Assembly: GCF_003952365.1 (NCBI RefSeq)
Contig: NZ_CP034443.1
Location: 799,001-863,000 of the forward strand
Source: Mesorhizobium sp. M9A.F.Ca.ET.002.03.1.2
GTDB lineage: Bacteria > Pseudomonadota > Alphaproteobacteria > Rhizobiales > Rhizobiaceae
Length of the DNA: 64,000 nucleotides
Reading direction: 5' to 3'
The notes under the pieces are model-generated. The model was not told where the DNA came from. It saw nothing but the letters and a program-made list of their open reading frames with translations, and did no database searches. Position 1 is the first letter of the stretch. Each line of letters opens with the position of its first letter. Positions 37,251 to 46,295 of this stretch are shown piece after piece. The position numbers and the translations under genes are program-made.

Positions 37251-39338
37251 ATGACGGCTGAAGCAGCACGCACCGATATGCAGAGCGTCAGGCAGGGCGC
37301 GGCGATGGCGGCCGTCCGTGTCGTTCGCCAGCTCCGGGAAGCTGGCGACTGGCAGCGCGAAATGGACAGCATCCTTGAAACGCTCTGCGGGGCCATGGAT
37401 TGCCAGCGCGGCATCCTGTTTCGGCTGCGCGAACTGCCCGGCCAGGGCTTTGCCCAGTCGGTCGCGGCCCACTGGATCGACCCCAGATTTGGCGGCGAGT
37501 TGGCAGCGCCGACGGTCATCATGCAGTCGGTCGTCAATTCGGACCCGCTGCTGGAACGGTTGGCGGAGGATGAGCGGCAAGGCAAGATCTTCGCCGGACA
37601 CACGCGCGACCTCGAAGGCTTTCTCAGAACCGATTTCGAAAAGCAGCACATCAAGTCGTTTCTGTCGGTGTCGGTCTTTGCGCATGGCCATCTGTGGGGC
37701 ACGCTGGCGGTCAACGACTGCGTGAACGAGCGCGAATGGACCGAGGAGGAAGAGGCGACCCTGCACATCGTAGCGCTGGCCATCGGCGACGCCATCGAGA
37801 GATCGCTTTCCGACGCCCATGCCAGCGAAGTGATCCGCCGCACCATGCTGCAGGCCTCTCTCGATGCGATCATCGTCATCGATGAAACCGGCTCGATCAT
37901 CGAATTCAATCCGGCCGCCGAAAAGATGTTCGGCTACCGGCGCAGCGACATCCTCGGCAAGGACCTGCTCGACACCGTCGTTCCGGAGTATTATCGCAAG
38001 GGCTACGTGTCCGGTGCTGAATACATGTCGGGCCGCGGCGCGCCGATGGTTGGCCAGCGGCTGGAGACTGTCACCCAGAACGCGGCTGGCGAGGTCTTTC
38101 CGATCGAACTGACGGCGACCGAGATGCGGGTCGCCGACCGCCGCCTGATCTTCGGCTCGATCCGCGACTTGCGCGACAAGCTCCGCGCCGAGGAGGAGAT
38201 CGGCCGCCAGCGCGAAAAGCTGCATCAGAACGAGAAGATGGCCGCCATGGGCTCGCTGCTCGCCGGCGTGTCGCATGAACTCAACAACCCGCTTGCGGTG
38301 GTCGTCGCCCAATCGACACTGTTGCATGAATTCGCTTCCGACCCGCAGACCAAGGTGCGCGCCGAAAAGGTGCGAGCTGCCGCCGAGCGCTGCGGCCGTA
38401 TCGTCAAGAGCTTCCTCTCGATGGTCCGCCTGCATCCCGAGACGCAGGCCGAGACCGACCTCAACCAGGTGGTCCGCGCGGCACTCGAAGTGACCGCCTA
38501 CGGCGCCAGGTCAAGCGGCATCATCATCGACACCGATTTCGCCAACGGTCCGCTTCTGGCCTTGGCCGATGCCGACCATGTGACGCAGGTGGCCGCCAAT
38601 TTCCTCATCAACAGCCAGCACGCTTTGGCAGGCGTTGCCGGCGACCGGCTGATCAAGGTCCGTACGTTTCGCGGCGACCGCGGCAATCCCGGATTCTCGG
38701 TCGAGGACAACGGGCCAGGCGTGCCGGAAGCGATACGCTCCCGCATCTTCGAGTCCTACTTTACCACCAAGCCGGTCGGCGTCGGCACCGGCATCGGCCT
38801 GTCGATCTCGAAATCGATCATCGAACGGCACAAGGGCAATGTCTGGTTCGAGGAGGTTCTGCCGAGGGGGGCGCGTTTCGTCGTCCAGTTGCCGGCGATC
38901 GCCGCCGGCGCCGCCACCGCCGGCGACAGCCCGGCGCGCTCGAGCGGATTGCGTCACGCGCTGATCATCGACGACGAGCCGGATGTTGCCGCCTCGCTCT
39001 CCGACATTCTGGAATTGATGGGCATCAAGTCGCGGATCGTGCCCGCCTGGACATCGGCCGCCGCGACCTTGACCGGCTACATTCCGCCGGACATCGTCTT
39101 TTCCGATCTGCGCATGCCCGGCACCAGCGGCATCGCCATTTATAGCGAACTGCTCGCCGAAAAGCCGGATCTGGCGCGGCGCTTCGTACTGGTCACCGGC
39201 GATCTGATCGGCGCGAAAGCCGAGATCGAGGCATTGCCCGCACCACAGCGGCCGCAGATCCTGGAAAAGCCGTTCAGCACGCTGGATGTGCGCGGCGTGC
39301 TCTCGGCCATTGCCGATCAGGTCGCGTTGGGCAGGTAG
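37251..39338 (+). CDS. Hybrid sensor histidine kinase (GAF-PAS-HisKA-HATPase-REC)
   Basis: A 695-aa soluble kinase without membrane helices. Order: GAF (about 25-180), PAS (about 197-320; ASLDAIIVIDETGSIIEFNP), HisKA with His342 in LLAGVSHELNNPLAVV, HATPase (about 416-547; N box AANFLINSQHAL, VEDNGPGVPE, GTGIGLSISKSI) and a C-terminal receiver (about 567-690; IIDDEPD, D619 in FSDLRMPG, Lys in LEKPF). Since it has no sensor outside the cell, it probably senses a cytoplasmic ligand, gas or redox state. It lies 75 bases after the complete response regulator gene. Confidence 0.92.
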   Translation: MTAEAARTDMQSVRQGAAMAAVRVVRQLREAGDWQREMDSILETLCGAMDCQRGILFRLRELPGQGFAQSVAAHWIDPRFGGELAAPTVIMQSVVNSDPLLERLAEDERQGKIFAGHTRDLEGFLRTDFEKQHIKSFLSVSVFAHGHLWGTLAVNDCVNEREWTEEEEATLHIVALAIGDAIERSLSDAHASEVIRRTMLQASLDAIIVIDETGSIIEFNPAAEKMFGYRRSDILGKDLLDTVVPEYYRKGYVSGAEYMSGRGAPMVGQRLETVTQNAAGEVFPIELTATEMRVADRRLIFGSIRDLRDKLRAEEEIGRQREKLHQNEKMAAMGSLLAGVSHELNNPLAVVVAQSTLLHEFASDPQTKVRAEKVRAAAERCGRIVKSFLSMVRLHPETQAETDLNQVVRAALEVTAYGARSSGIIIDTDFANGPLLALADADHVTQVAANFLINSQHALAGVAGDRLIKVRTFRGDRGNPGFSVEDNGPGVPEAIRSRIFESYFTTKPVGVGTGIGLSISKSIIERHKGNVWFEEVLPRGARFVVQLPAIAAGAATAGDSPARSSGLRHALIIDDEPDVAASLSDILELMGIKSRIVPAWTSAAATLTGYIPPDIVFSDLRMPGTSGIAIYSELLAEKPDLARRFVLVTGDLIGAKAEIEALPAPQRPQILEKPFSTLDVRGVLSAIADQVALGR

Positions 39339-39352
39339 AGCCCAAAGAAAAA

Positions 39353-39405
39353 GCTCCCGACCGACGATGCGGCGGGAGCCTGACTGAGCGCTGGAGGACG
39401 CTCAG
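39353..39405. terminator. Double stem-loop between convergent genes
   Basis: GCTCCCG/CGGGAGC (39353-39379) and CTGAGCG/CGCTCAG (39384-39405) are two perfect 7-bp stems in the gap between the hybrid kinase and the convergent small gene. A run of A (39415-39420) inside the end of the minus-strand gene gives T in that direction. Confidence 0.6.
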
Positions 39406-39412
39406 GGAGCTG

Positions 39413-39823
39413 TCAAAAAACGTTCGGCGTATTGGTCAGCGGTGCGGCGTTGGCAATGGTGCGGACCACGCGAGCCTTGTGAATGCCGGCTTGCTCGGCG
39501 ATGACGCGCAGACAGTCCGCGCTCTCGGCGCCCCAGGCTTGCCCTTTGCAGGCAAAATCGATCTCCGGCATCGGCAGGCGCGCGGTCTTAGTCGTGGTCG
39601 GCGCGCCGTCGACGATGTTTGCTGGCGGGTTCAATGAAACGAAGGCTGGACCAACCGTCGGCGCGAACGCCATGCCGACGAATGCGGCGGCGCCCAGCAT
39701 CACGAACAACGCCATCGGATGGTCGTTTGCGCGCCGGCGCAGCGCCAGCCTCGGCCGCCGGTCGTTGCGCTCAGGCGCCTGCAGGCGGCGGTCGTTATAA
39801 GCAGTCTGGATTTTCATATGCAT
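39413..39823 (-). CDS. Single-pass membrane protein of unknown function
   Basis: A 136-aa protein: a basic N-terminal tail (about 35 residues, DRRPRLALRRRAND), one membrane segment (MALFVMLGAAAFVGMAF), then a periplasmic part with two cysteines (DFACKGQAWGAESADCLRVI). That last segment is of a kind common in small rhizobial envelope proteins. ATG at 39823 lies about 5 bases after AAGGGGA. Confidence 0.7.
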   Translation of the reverse strand: MHMKIQTAYNDRRLQAPERNDRRPRLALRRRANDHPMALFVMLGAAAFVGMAFAPTVGPAFVSLNPPANIVDGAPTTTKTARLPMPEIDFACKGQAWGAESADCLRVIAEQAGIHKARVVRTIANAAPLTNTPNVF

Positions 39824-40284
39824 CACCGTCCCCTTCGTTAGTTTTCCTTTGCACTTGAAACGAACTTAGTCGCACCTTGTAACCGGCCAGCGATGCTGCG
39901 TATCCGGCCATGTAACAGGCAGGAAACCAACGTCTCTTGGGCGCTCTCGGTCAAAATCGGTCACAAATCGGGCAAGAAGGTCGCTTCGTGCTTGCCGACC
40001 GCGGCGAGAAAAGGCGAGCCAACCCGCGCATCATCGGTAGGTCTCCGAAACAGGGCGGTGCAGGGCGCCTATCTGTCTACCTGGAGAGTCCTGTTTCCAC
40101 GCAGCCTTCCATCGCTCAAGCCGAGATGGGATGCCGATGCGAACCTTGGGCTAACACACGGAATTTTCGGGATTTCTCAAGCCCTGAGCATTTGAAACTC
40201 CAACCAAGAACGCTGGGCGATTTTGCATCAGAAATCATTCATATTCACACAAGCCATTGCATTTAAATGATAAATATGATCTTA
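39824..40284. other. Intergenic stretch without a gene
   Basis: About 460 bases between the small membrane-protein gene and the Rieske gene. GC content falls markedly from about 40150 on. Two short plus-strand frames near 39893-40266 have no ribosome sites or family likeness. The AT-rich end is probably the Rieske promoter. Confidence 0.55.
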
Positions 40285-40300
40285 TTGAATAATCGTTCAA
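40285..40300. promoter_or_regulatory. BetI-like box 1, Rieske promoter
   Basis: TTGAATAATCGTTCAA: TTGAA and TTCAA arms around 6 bases, 17 bases upstream of the Rieske start. In reverse it reads TTGAACGATTATTCAA, matching boxes 2 and 3 at the outer and inner positions. Confidence 0.7.
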
Positions 40301-40317
40301 CAAGAGAAGAGCCACTC

Positions 40318-41520
40318 ATGAACCCGCACTTCCGTGACGTGGCGATCCCCAACGAATGGGACCGGCGGGGTCTGCCGGGCTGGAGTTATCATTCCGACGC
40401 CCTGCTCGAACTCGAGAAAGAATACGTCTTCCGCAACCACTGGCAGATCGCCGGCCATGCCTCCGACCTGCCGAATACCGGCGACTATCTGACCATGGAT
40501 GTGGTCGGCGAGCGGGCACTGATCGTGCGCGGCAAGGACGGCGTCGTGCGCGCCTTCAACAACATGTGCCGCCATCGCGGCAGCCGCGTCGTCGCCGGCA
40601 GCCAGGGCACCTGCAGGAACGCTCTGGTCTGTCCTTTCCATGGCTGGGTCTACAACCTCGACGGCACGCTTCGCGGTGCTGCCCGTCCACGCTCCTTCCC
40701 CGATCTCGACAAGACCGAATTCGGCCTGACGCCGCTCGATCTCGAAATCTGGATGGGCTTCATCTTCATCCGCTTCCGCAAGGGCGGCCCGCAGCCGTCG
40801 GTGGCCGAGCTCTTGAAGCCGATCGAGGCCGAGATCGCCCACTATGGTGTCGCCGAGATGCTGCCGTCCTGGGGCGTCTGGACCCAGAAGAGCCCGGTCA
40901 ATTGGAAGTCGGTGCGCGACGTCGACAACGAAGGCTACCACGTCGCCATGGCGCATCCCGCGTTGCAGGATCTTTACGGCGCGACCTATTTCGATGAGCC
41001 GTTCATCAACGGCGTGTCACGCTCCTTCGCCACCTACAACCCGCACGCCGGTCGGCGCTGGAGCGTCGGGCAGTACATCAAGATCGCACCCGAAGCGACG
41101 CATCTGCCGGAGCACCTGCGCAAGGCTTGGATCTACTACGGCATCTTCCCGAACAATGTCCTGTCGGTCATGCCGGAATCTGTGCAGTTCTATCAGGAAT
41201 TCCCGCTGTCGACCGGCGAGACGCTGTTGCGCGGCGCCATCTACCGCTATCGCGACGAAACCAGGGAGCAGGCGGCGGCACGTTATCTCTCCTACCGTAT
41301 CGATCGCGACACCATGAAGGAGGACGTGCAGCTTTCCGTGTGGTCGAACGAATCCATGCTGTCCGAGGCCTTCGAGGGTTTTTATCTCTCGGACCTCGAA
41401 TATGGCGTACGTACCCACCACGATCATTTGCGCAAGCAAATCCCCGTGCTCGGGCTGGAGACGACACCCGAGGAAAAGGATATGTGGGCCCTGAACGAGG
41501 CGCTGCGGTCGCGGGGGTAG
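40318..41520 (+). CDS. Rieske non-heme iron oxygenase, alpha subunit
   Basis: A 400-aa oxygenase. The Rieske 2Fe-2S ligands are C84-R-H86 in CRHRG and C105-P-F-H108 in CPFHGW; the catalytic iron site shows DNEGYHVAMAH with His208 and His213. This family includes choline, glycine betaine, stachydrine and carnitine oxygenases, which remove or oxidise N-methyl groups, besides aromatic dioxygenases. The BetI-like box and amine-related neighbours favour an N-methylated substrate. No dedicated reductase is encoded nearby. ATG at 40318 follows AGAGAAGAG; the frame is open to 40267, but that part spans the operator. Confidence 0.9.
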   Translation: MNPHFRDVAIPNEWDRRGLPGWSYHSDALLELEKEYVFRNHWQIAGHASDLPNTGDYLTMDVVGERALIVRGKDGVVRAFNNMCRHRGSRVVAGSQGTCRNALVCPFHGWVYNLDGTLRGAARPRSFPDLDKTEFGLTPLDLEIWMGFIFIRFRKGGPQPSVAELLKPIEAEIAHYGVAEMLPSWGVWTQKSPVNWKSVRDVDNEGYHVAMAHPALQDLYGATYFDEPFINGVSRSFATYNPHAGRRWSVGQYIKIAPEATHLPEHLRKAWIYYGIFPNNVLSVMPESVQFYQEFPLSTGETLLRGAIYRYRDETREQAAARYLSYRIDRDTMKEDVQLSVWSNESMLSEAFEGFYLSDLEYGVRTHHDHLRKQIPVLGLETTPEEKDMWALNEALRSRG

Positions 41521-41542
41521 GAAGCGAGACTGCGCAGCTGCC

Positions 41543-41567
41543 AATCTCCCCCTCAAGCGGGGAGATT
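41543..41567. terminator. Stem-loop between convergent Rieske and aminotransferase genes
   Basis: AATCTCCCC and GGGGAGATT form a 9-bp perfect stem with a 7-base loop, in a 55-base gap between two convergent stops. Similar CTCCCC/GGGGAG hairpins are common between rhizobial genes. Confidence 0.6.
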
Positions 41568-41575
41568 CGCCCGCC

Positions 41576-42994
41576 TCATCCCCGCCACACGCCCTCTTTC
41601 CGCAAGTCGTCCATCGTCCGCGAAATGCCCTCGCGCAGGATCGACACCATGTCGTCGATCTGGTCGCGCGTGATAATCAGCGGCGGCGACATCACGCACA
41701 TGTTGATCAGCGGCCGGACCAGCAGGCCAAGCTCATGGCAATGCGCATCGATGCGCTTGCCGACATCCTTGTCGAGCTGCAGCGGATCTTTGCTTTCGCG
41801 ATCGGCGACGCATTCGACGCAGCCCATCAGTCCCAGGCCGCGCACCTCGCCGATCAGCGGCAGTTGCTCGAGCGTCTTCAGTTGTGCCTGAAAATAGGGC
41901 GCGACGTCGCGCGTGTGGGCGAGCACGCTTTCTTCCAGGATATCGAGGTTCTTCAGCGCCACGGCGCAGCCGACCGGATGGCTGGTGTAGGTCAGCCCAT
42001 GGCCGAACATGGCGTCCGGATGGTTTGAGCGGCGCAGTTCCTCGAGCAGCCGTTCCGAGATGATGACGCCGCCAAGCGGGAAATAGCCCGACGTGACGCC
42101 CTTGGCGAAGGTGATCATGTCCGGGTCGATGCCGAACATATCGCCGGAAGCAAAGACATGGCCGAGCCGGCCGAAGGCGGTCACCACCTCGTCGGAAATA
42201 TAGAGAATGTCGTTGTCGCGGCAGACTTCGCGGATCCGCTTGAGATAGCCGTCCGGGGGCACGACGACGCCTCCCGATGCCTGCACCGGCTCACCGACGA
42301 AAGCACCGATCCGCTCAGTGCCGACGCGGGCGACCGTATCGCGGAACTCATCGACCAGGGCATCGGTGAAAGCGGCAATACTCGTGCCTTTCGGGCGGCG
42401 GAACGGATCGGGCGACGACAGCTTGACCACCAGATCGTCGGCGCCGTCCATCCAGTCGCGATCCCGCGGACGCCCGTTGAGCGAGGCCGACAGATAGGTC
42501 GAGCCATGATAGGCGCCGCCCCTGCTCACAATCAGCTTCTTCTCCGGACGGCCGCGCACATTGTTGTAGAACTGCATGAAGCGAAGCGCCGTCTCCACGG
42601 CCGAGGAGCCGCCCGTGGTGAAGAAGACATGGCTGAGATCACCAGGCGCATGACCGGCGATGCGCATGGCGAGTTCCGCGGAAGGCGCGTTCATCGTATA
42701 CCACGGCGTGTTGTAGGACAGCGCCATCGCCTGGTCGTACATCACCCGCGCCAGCTCCTCGCGGCGGTGGCCGATATTGATGCACCACATGCCGGCCGGC
42801 CCGTCGATTAGCCTTTTGCCAGCGCCGTCCATGATGTAGATGCCATCGCCTTGGCCGATCAGGGTGCGCGCCTCGTTGCCGACTGAGCCGGCGAACGGCC
42901 AGGGCTGGACAAGGTGGCGCTTGGCCAGTTCGACCGCATCGGCGTTGTCAGTCCCAGCCGTTTCAGTCGCCCTTAGATCTCTTGCAGCCGCCAT
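41576..42994 (-). CDS. Class III aminotransferase (omega-amino acid/polyamine type)
   Basis: A 472-aa PLP enzyme. FFTTGGSSAVETALRF is the cofactor phosphate region, ILYISDEVVTAFGRLG holds the PLP-binding aspartate, and the lysine is in MITFAKGVTSGYFPLGG. It belongs with putrescine/beta-alanine-pyruvate type transaminases. The start at 42994 is preceded by GAGGCG; the longer in-frame start at 43081 would touch the BetI-like box, leaving no room for a leader. It points away from the transporter genes and shares their regulatory region. Confidence 0.88.
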   Translation of the reverse strand: MAAARDLRATETAGTDNADAVELAKRHLVQPWPFAGSVGNEARTLIGQGDGIYIMDGAGKRLIDGPAGMWCINIGHRREELARVMYDQAMALSYNTPWYTMNAPSAELAMRIAGHAPGDLSHVFFTTGGSSAVETALRFMQFYNNVRGRPEKKLIVSRGGAYHGSTYLSASLNGRPRDRDWMDGADDLVVKLSSPDPFRRPKGTSIAAFTDALVDEFRDTVARVGTERIGAFVGEPVQASGGVVVPPDGYLKRIREVCRDNDILYISDEVVTAFGRLGHVFASGDMFGIDPDMITFAKGVTSGYFPLGGVIISERLLEELRRSNHPDAMFGHGLTYTSHPVGCAVALKNLDILEESVLAHTRDVAPYFQAQLKTLEQLPLIGEVRGLGLMGCVECVADRESKDPLQLDKDVGKRIDAHCHELGLLVRPLINMCVMSPPLIITRDQIDDMVSILREGISRTMDDLRKEGVWRG

Positions 42995-43082
42995 CGTCGC
43001 CTCGCATCGTTTCGTCGCAAATTTCATCGGACACGAAGCGCGGCGCCAAACACCGGAAAAATCGGCTTTCTTTTGCGTCATT

Positions 43083-43098
43083 TTGAATGTCCGTTCAA
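43083..43098. promoter_or_regulatory. BetI-like box 2, aminotransferase/transporter promoter
   Basis: TTGAATGTCCGTTCAA: perfect TTGAA/TTCAA arms. It lies 89 bases upstream of the aminotransferase start and in the divergent region shared with the ABC importer. Read in reverse, TTGAACGGACATTCAA. Confidence 0.72.
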
Positions 43099-43256
43099 TC
43101 AATATTGCAGAAATAGCGCTTGATTTCAATCCGCGGATGCGCGCATGATGAAAGAAAGCTGGCAAGCTGGGAGAGCGATCGGCAAAGTACCATTGGCTTT
43201 GCGTTCGATCGCGCTCCAAGCATAAAATTGGGAACAAGCGCCGGCACTGGAGCAAC

Positions 43257-43276
43257 GTGCGTCCAATTGGACGCAC
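43257..43276. promoter_or_regulatory. Perfect 20-base palindrome upstream of the amine importer
   Basis: GTGCGTCCAATTGGACGCAC is fully self-complementary. It lies 141 bases before the first permease start and between divergent operons. It has no likeness to the BetI-like boxes, so a second regulator probably acts here. Confidence 0.55.
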
Positions 43277-43416
43277 AAAGTAGGCTCTGGCACTTTGAAT
43301 CTACGCATCGTGCTTTTCGGGCCGATGCGCTAGCCAATGGGACGCCGCATGGCAGGACAATCCGCGCCAGCAACCGAGATCACGGCCGGGGCCCTGCAAA
43401 TGATAGCGGCCTTGCA

Positions 43417-44334
43417 ATGACGGCGGCTGCGGAAGGGTCGCCCGCGTTCGGCATGACGCGGGCTAAGCGAAACGCCCTTCTGCAGTCCGAACCCGTCCAG
43501 GGCTTCGCCCTGATCAGCCCGACCTTTCTCTACGCGCTCATACTTCTGGTCCTGCCGATCCTGGTGGTCATCGCGCATTCCTTCTGGACGCAGAACTACC
43601 TCACCATCGATCGCACCTTCACGCTGGAAAACTACCGCGCCGCGCTGACCGAGCCAATCTATCGCGACCTGCTCTGGCGCTCGCTCTACATCGCGCTGAT
43701 GGTGAGCTTCTTCACCGTGGCCCTCGCCTACCCGATCGCCTACTTCATTTCGTTCCATGGCGGCCGCCACAAGAGTCTGTGGCTGTTCCTGATCACCATC
43801 CCGTTCTGGACCAGCTACCTGCTGCGCGTCATGTCATGGAAGGTCATTCTCGGCTACAATGGCGTGCTCAATTCCGGCCTGATGGGCCTTGGCGTCATCG
43901 ACGAGCCGTCGACGGCGCTGCTCTACAACTCGAGCGCCGTCATCATCACCCTGACTCATGCCTGGGCGGCCTTCGCCATCCTGCCGATCTTCGTGTCGCT
44001 GGAAAAGGTCGACCGCACGCTGGTCGAGGCGGCCACGGACCTCGGCGACGGTCCCATCCGTTCCTTCCTGCGCGTGACGCTGCCGCTGTCGGCGCCCGGC
44101 ATAATCTCGGCGGCGCTGATCGTCATGATCCCGACGGTCGGCGACTATGTCACGCCGAAACTTGTCGGCGGCAAGGACGGCGTCATGATCGCCAACGCCA
44201 TCCAGGCACAGTTCGGCAAGGCCTCGAACTGGCCGCTGGGTGCAGCACTCTCCGTCACCACCATGCTGATCGTGACGCTGATGGCTGGCGCCACCGTGGT
44301 GGTCATCCGCGCGGCCCAGAGGCTGGCGCGATGA
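43417..44334 (+). CDS. Polyamine-type ABC transporter permease (PotB type)
   Basis: A 305-aa membrane protein with six hydrophobic segments. The EAA loop reads LVEAATDLGDGPIRSFLRVT, typical of the spermidine/putrescine group. The first 25 residues are polar. ATG at 43417 is taken as the start; the frame is open a further 99 codons, including across the 20-base palindrome, which argues against that part being coding. It forms a channel with the PotC-type partner. Confidence 0.9.
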   Translation: MTAAAEGSPAFGMTRAKRNALLQSEPVQGFALISPTFLYALILLVLPILVVIAHSFWTQNYLTIDRTFTLENYRAALTEPIYRDLLWRSLYIALMVSFFTVALAYPIAYFISFHGGRHKSLWLFLITIPFWTSYLLRVMSWKVILGYNGVLNSGLMGLGVIDEPSTALLYNSSAVIITLTHAWAAFAILPIFVSLEKVDRTLVEAATDLGDGPIRSFLRVTLPLSAPGIISAALIVMIPTVGDYVTPKLVGGKDGVMIANAIQAQFGKASNWPLGAALSVTTMLIVTLMAGATVVVIRAAQRLAR

Positions 44335-44344
44335 GGCTGACGCG

Positions 44345-45169
44345 ATGACGACAATGCGGCGCTTCCTGGCCAGCGGCTGGCTGTCGGCCTATGCGTTCCT
44401 CTATGTCGTGTTCCTCTATCTGCCAGTCGTCTTCCTGCCGATCTTTTCGGTCAACACCGCCGCGACGCCGAAATTCCCGCTCTCCGGCTTCACGCTCAAA
44501 TGGTACGAGGACCTGCCGCGCACGCCGGCACTGCTTGACGCCACCTGGAACAGCCTGGTCGTCGGCGTGTCGGCCTCCATCCTGTCCACCGTGCTTGGCA
44601 TCCTCGCCGCCCGCTCGATCACGCGCTACCGCTACCCCGGTCGCCGCGCCATCAACGGCCTGATCATGGCGCCGCTGGTGCTGCCCGAAATCATCGTCGC
44701 CATCTCCCTGCTCTTGGTGATACTGCAACTGGGTTTGAGCCTGTCGCTGTTCACCATCGTGCTTGGCCATGTCCTGGTCTGCATCCCCTATTCGATCACC
44801 GTGCTGACCGCCGGCTTCGAGGGCTTCGACCGCAGCCTGGAGGAGGCCTCCGCCGATCTCGGCGAGAGCGCCTTCGGCACGTTTCGGCGGGTGACGCTGC
44901 CGATGGTGGCGCCGGCGATCATCTCCAGCCTGCTCGTCTGCTTCACCATTTCGCTCGATGAGTTCATCATCGCTTTCTTCCTGACCGGCACCGACGCGAC
45001 GCTGCCGATCTACATCTGGGGCCAATTGCGCTTTGCATCGAAGCTGCCCGGCGTGCTGGCGCTGGGCACGCTCTTGCTGGTTGCCTCCTTCCTGCTGTTG
45101 ACCATCGCCGAAATCCTGCGCCGCAGCGCGGCCAGACGCACCCGGAACGAGGGAGGCCTCCATGCCTGA
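44345..45169 (+). CDS. Polyamine-type ABC transporter permease (PotC type)
   Basis: A 274-aa membrane protein. The EAA loop is LEEASADLGESAFGTFRRVT, again in the Pot group, followed by FTISLDEFIIAFFLTG, a segment typical of PotC. It lies 10 bases after the partner's stop and overlaps the ATPase start by 8 bases. Confidence 0.92.
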   Translation: MTTMRRFLASGWLSAYAFLYVVFLYLPVVFLPIFSVNTAATPKFPLSGFTLKWYEDLPRTPALLDATWNSLVVGVSASILSTVLGILAARSITRYRYPGRRAINGLIMAPLVLPEIIVAISLLLVILQLGLSLSLFTIVLGHVLVCIPYSITVLTAGFEGFDRSLEEASADLGESAFGTFRRVTLPMVAPAIISSLLVCFTISLDEFIIAFFLTGTDATLPIYIWGQLRFASKLPGVLALGTLLLVASFLLLTIAEILRRSAARRTRNEGGLHA

Positions 45170-46295
45170 GCGGCCCCAAGCCGAACGACCCCAACTCGAA
45201 CGACCCCAACTCGAACGGCCAATGATCGAGATCCGCAACGTCACCCGCAGCTATGGTTCGTTCAAGGCGCTGGACGACGCCTCGCTGGTTATCAAGGAGG
45301 GCGAATTCTTTTCGCTGCTCGGCCCGTCCGGCTGCGGCAAGACCACGCTGTTGCGCATGATCGCCGGCTTCGACAATCCGACCAGCGGTTTGATCTCGGT
45401 CGACGGCCAGTCGATGCAGGGCATCCCCGCCAATCGCCGGCCGACCAACATGGTATTCCAGAGCTATGCGATCTTCCCGCATCTCAATGTCGAGCAGAAC
45501 GTGGCCTATGGGTTGAAGCGGCTGAAGCTGGCAGGATCGGAAGAAAAACGCCGCGTCGAGGAGGCGCTGGCCCAGGTCTCGCTGACCGGCCTTGGCAAAC
45601 GCCTCGCCACCGAGCTTTCCGGCGGCCAGCGGCAGCGCGTGGCACTGGCCCGTGCGCTGGTGATGCGCCCCAAGGTGCTTCTGCTCGACGAGCCGCTGTC
45701 GGCGCTCGACAAGAAGCTGCGCGAGCAGATGCAGGTCGAACTGCGTCGCCTGCAGCAGGCGGTCGGCATCACCTTCGTCCTGGTCACGCATGACCAGTAT
45801 GAGGCGCTGGCGATGTCGGATCGCATCGCCGTGATGTTCGGCGGCAGGATCGCGCAGGTTGCATCGCCCAAGGAGATCTACCAGCGGCCGGTCAACCGCC
45901 AGGTCGCCGACTTCCTCGGCGGCATGAATTTCGTCAAGGCCGAGATCGTCGAGGAGAACGGCGCTTCGCTCGTTGTCGACACGCTGGGCTTCGGCCGCGT
46001 CAAGACCGACAAGCCGAAGGCTTTCGTCCGCGATGGCCGGGCCGCCACGCTCGGCATCCGTCCTGAGCGTCTGCGCGTGTTGTGGGACAACGCCACGGCG
46101 AAGTTCGAGGTGTCTGGTAAGGTCGTCGAGCGCCATTACTTCGGCGAGATCACCCATCTGATCGTCGAGATACCGGGATTGGAAAAGCCGCTGTCGGTAA
46201 CCGAAACCAACGATTTCGGCGCCGATGACATCCCCGTCGGCACCTCGGTCCGCCTCGCCTACGACCCCGATGCGCTGGTGGCGATGGCGGATTGA
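45162..46295 (+). CDS. Polyamine-type ABC transporter ATPase (PotA type) with repeated N-terminus
   Basis: A 377-aa ATPase: Walker A GPSGCGKTT, signature [14 protein letters not shown], Walker B VLLLDEPLSALD, switch VTHDQYEALAM and a C-terminal TOBE domain. The first 20 residues are an extension made of ERPQx repeats, encoded by four 15-base units (45171-45230). The ATG at 45162 has GGGAGG just upstream, while the domain's own likely start, the Met at 45222, has no ribosome site, so the repeat is probably translated. Its 3' end overlaps the convergent amine oxidase gene by 37 bases. Confidence 0.92.
   Translation: MPERPQAERPQLERPQLERPMIEIRNVTRSYGSFKALDDASLVIKEGEFFSLLGPSGCGKTTLLRMIAGFDNPTSGLISVDGQSMQGIPANRRPTNMVFQSYAIFPHLNVEQNVAYGLKRLKLAGSEEKRRVEEALAQVSLTGLGKRLATELSGGQRQRVALARALVMRPKVLLLDEPLSALDKKLREQMQVELRRLQQAVGITFVLVTHDQYEALAMSDRIAVMFGGRIAQVASPKEIYQRPVNRQVADFLGGMNFVKAEIVEENGASLVVDTLGFGRVKTDKPKAFVRDGRAATLGIRPERLRVLWDNATAKFEVSGKVVERHYFGEITHLIVEIPGLEKPLSVTETNDFGADDIPVGTSVRLAYDPDALVAMAD
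45171..45230 (+). repeat. 15-base tandem repeat inside the PotA-type gene
   Basis: Four units start at 45171, 45186, 45201 and 45216; the second and third are identical (CGACCCCAACTCGAA) and the outer two diverge. Being a multiple of three, changes in copy number would keep the frame. Confidence 0.8.

Noticed and set aside
42995..43081. Longer aminotransferase starting at 43081
   Set aside because: It would begin 2 bases from the BetI-like box, leaving no room for a leader, and the added residues do not match the family; 42994 has a ribosome site.
44303..45244. Minus-strand frame with repeated S-W-G-R residues opposite the PotC and PotA genes
   Set aside because: The repeat is the complement of the 15-base repeat in the PotA-type gene; the rest is a high-GC shadow.
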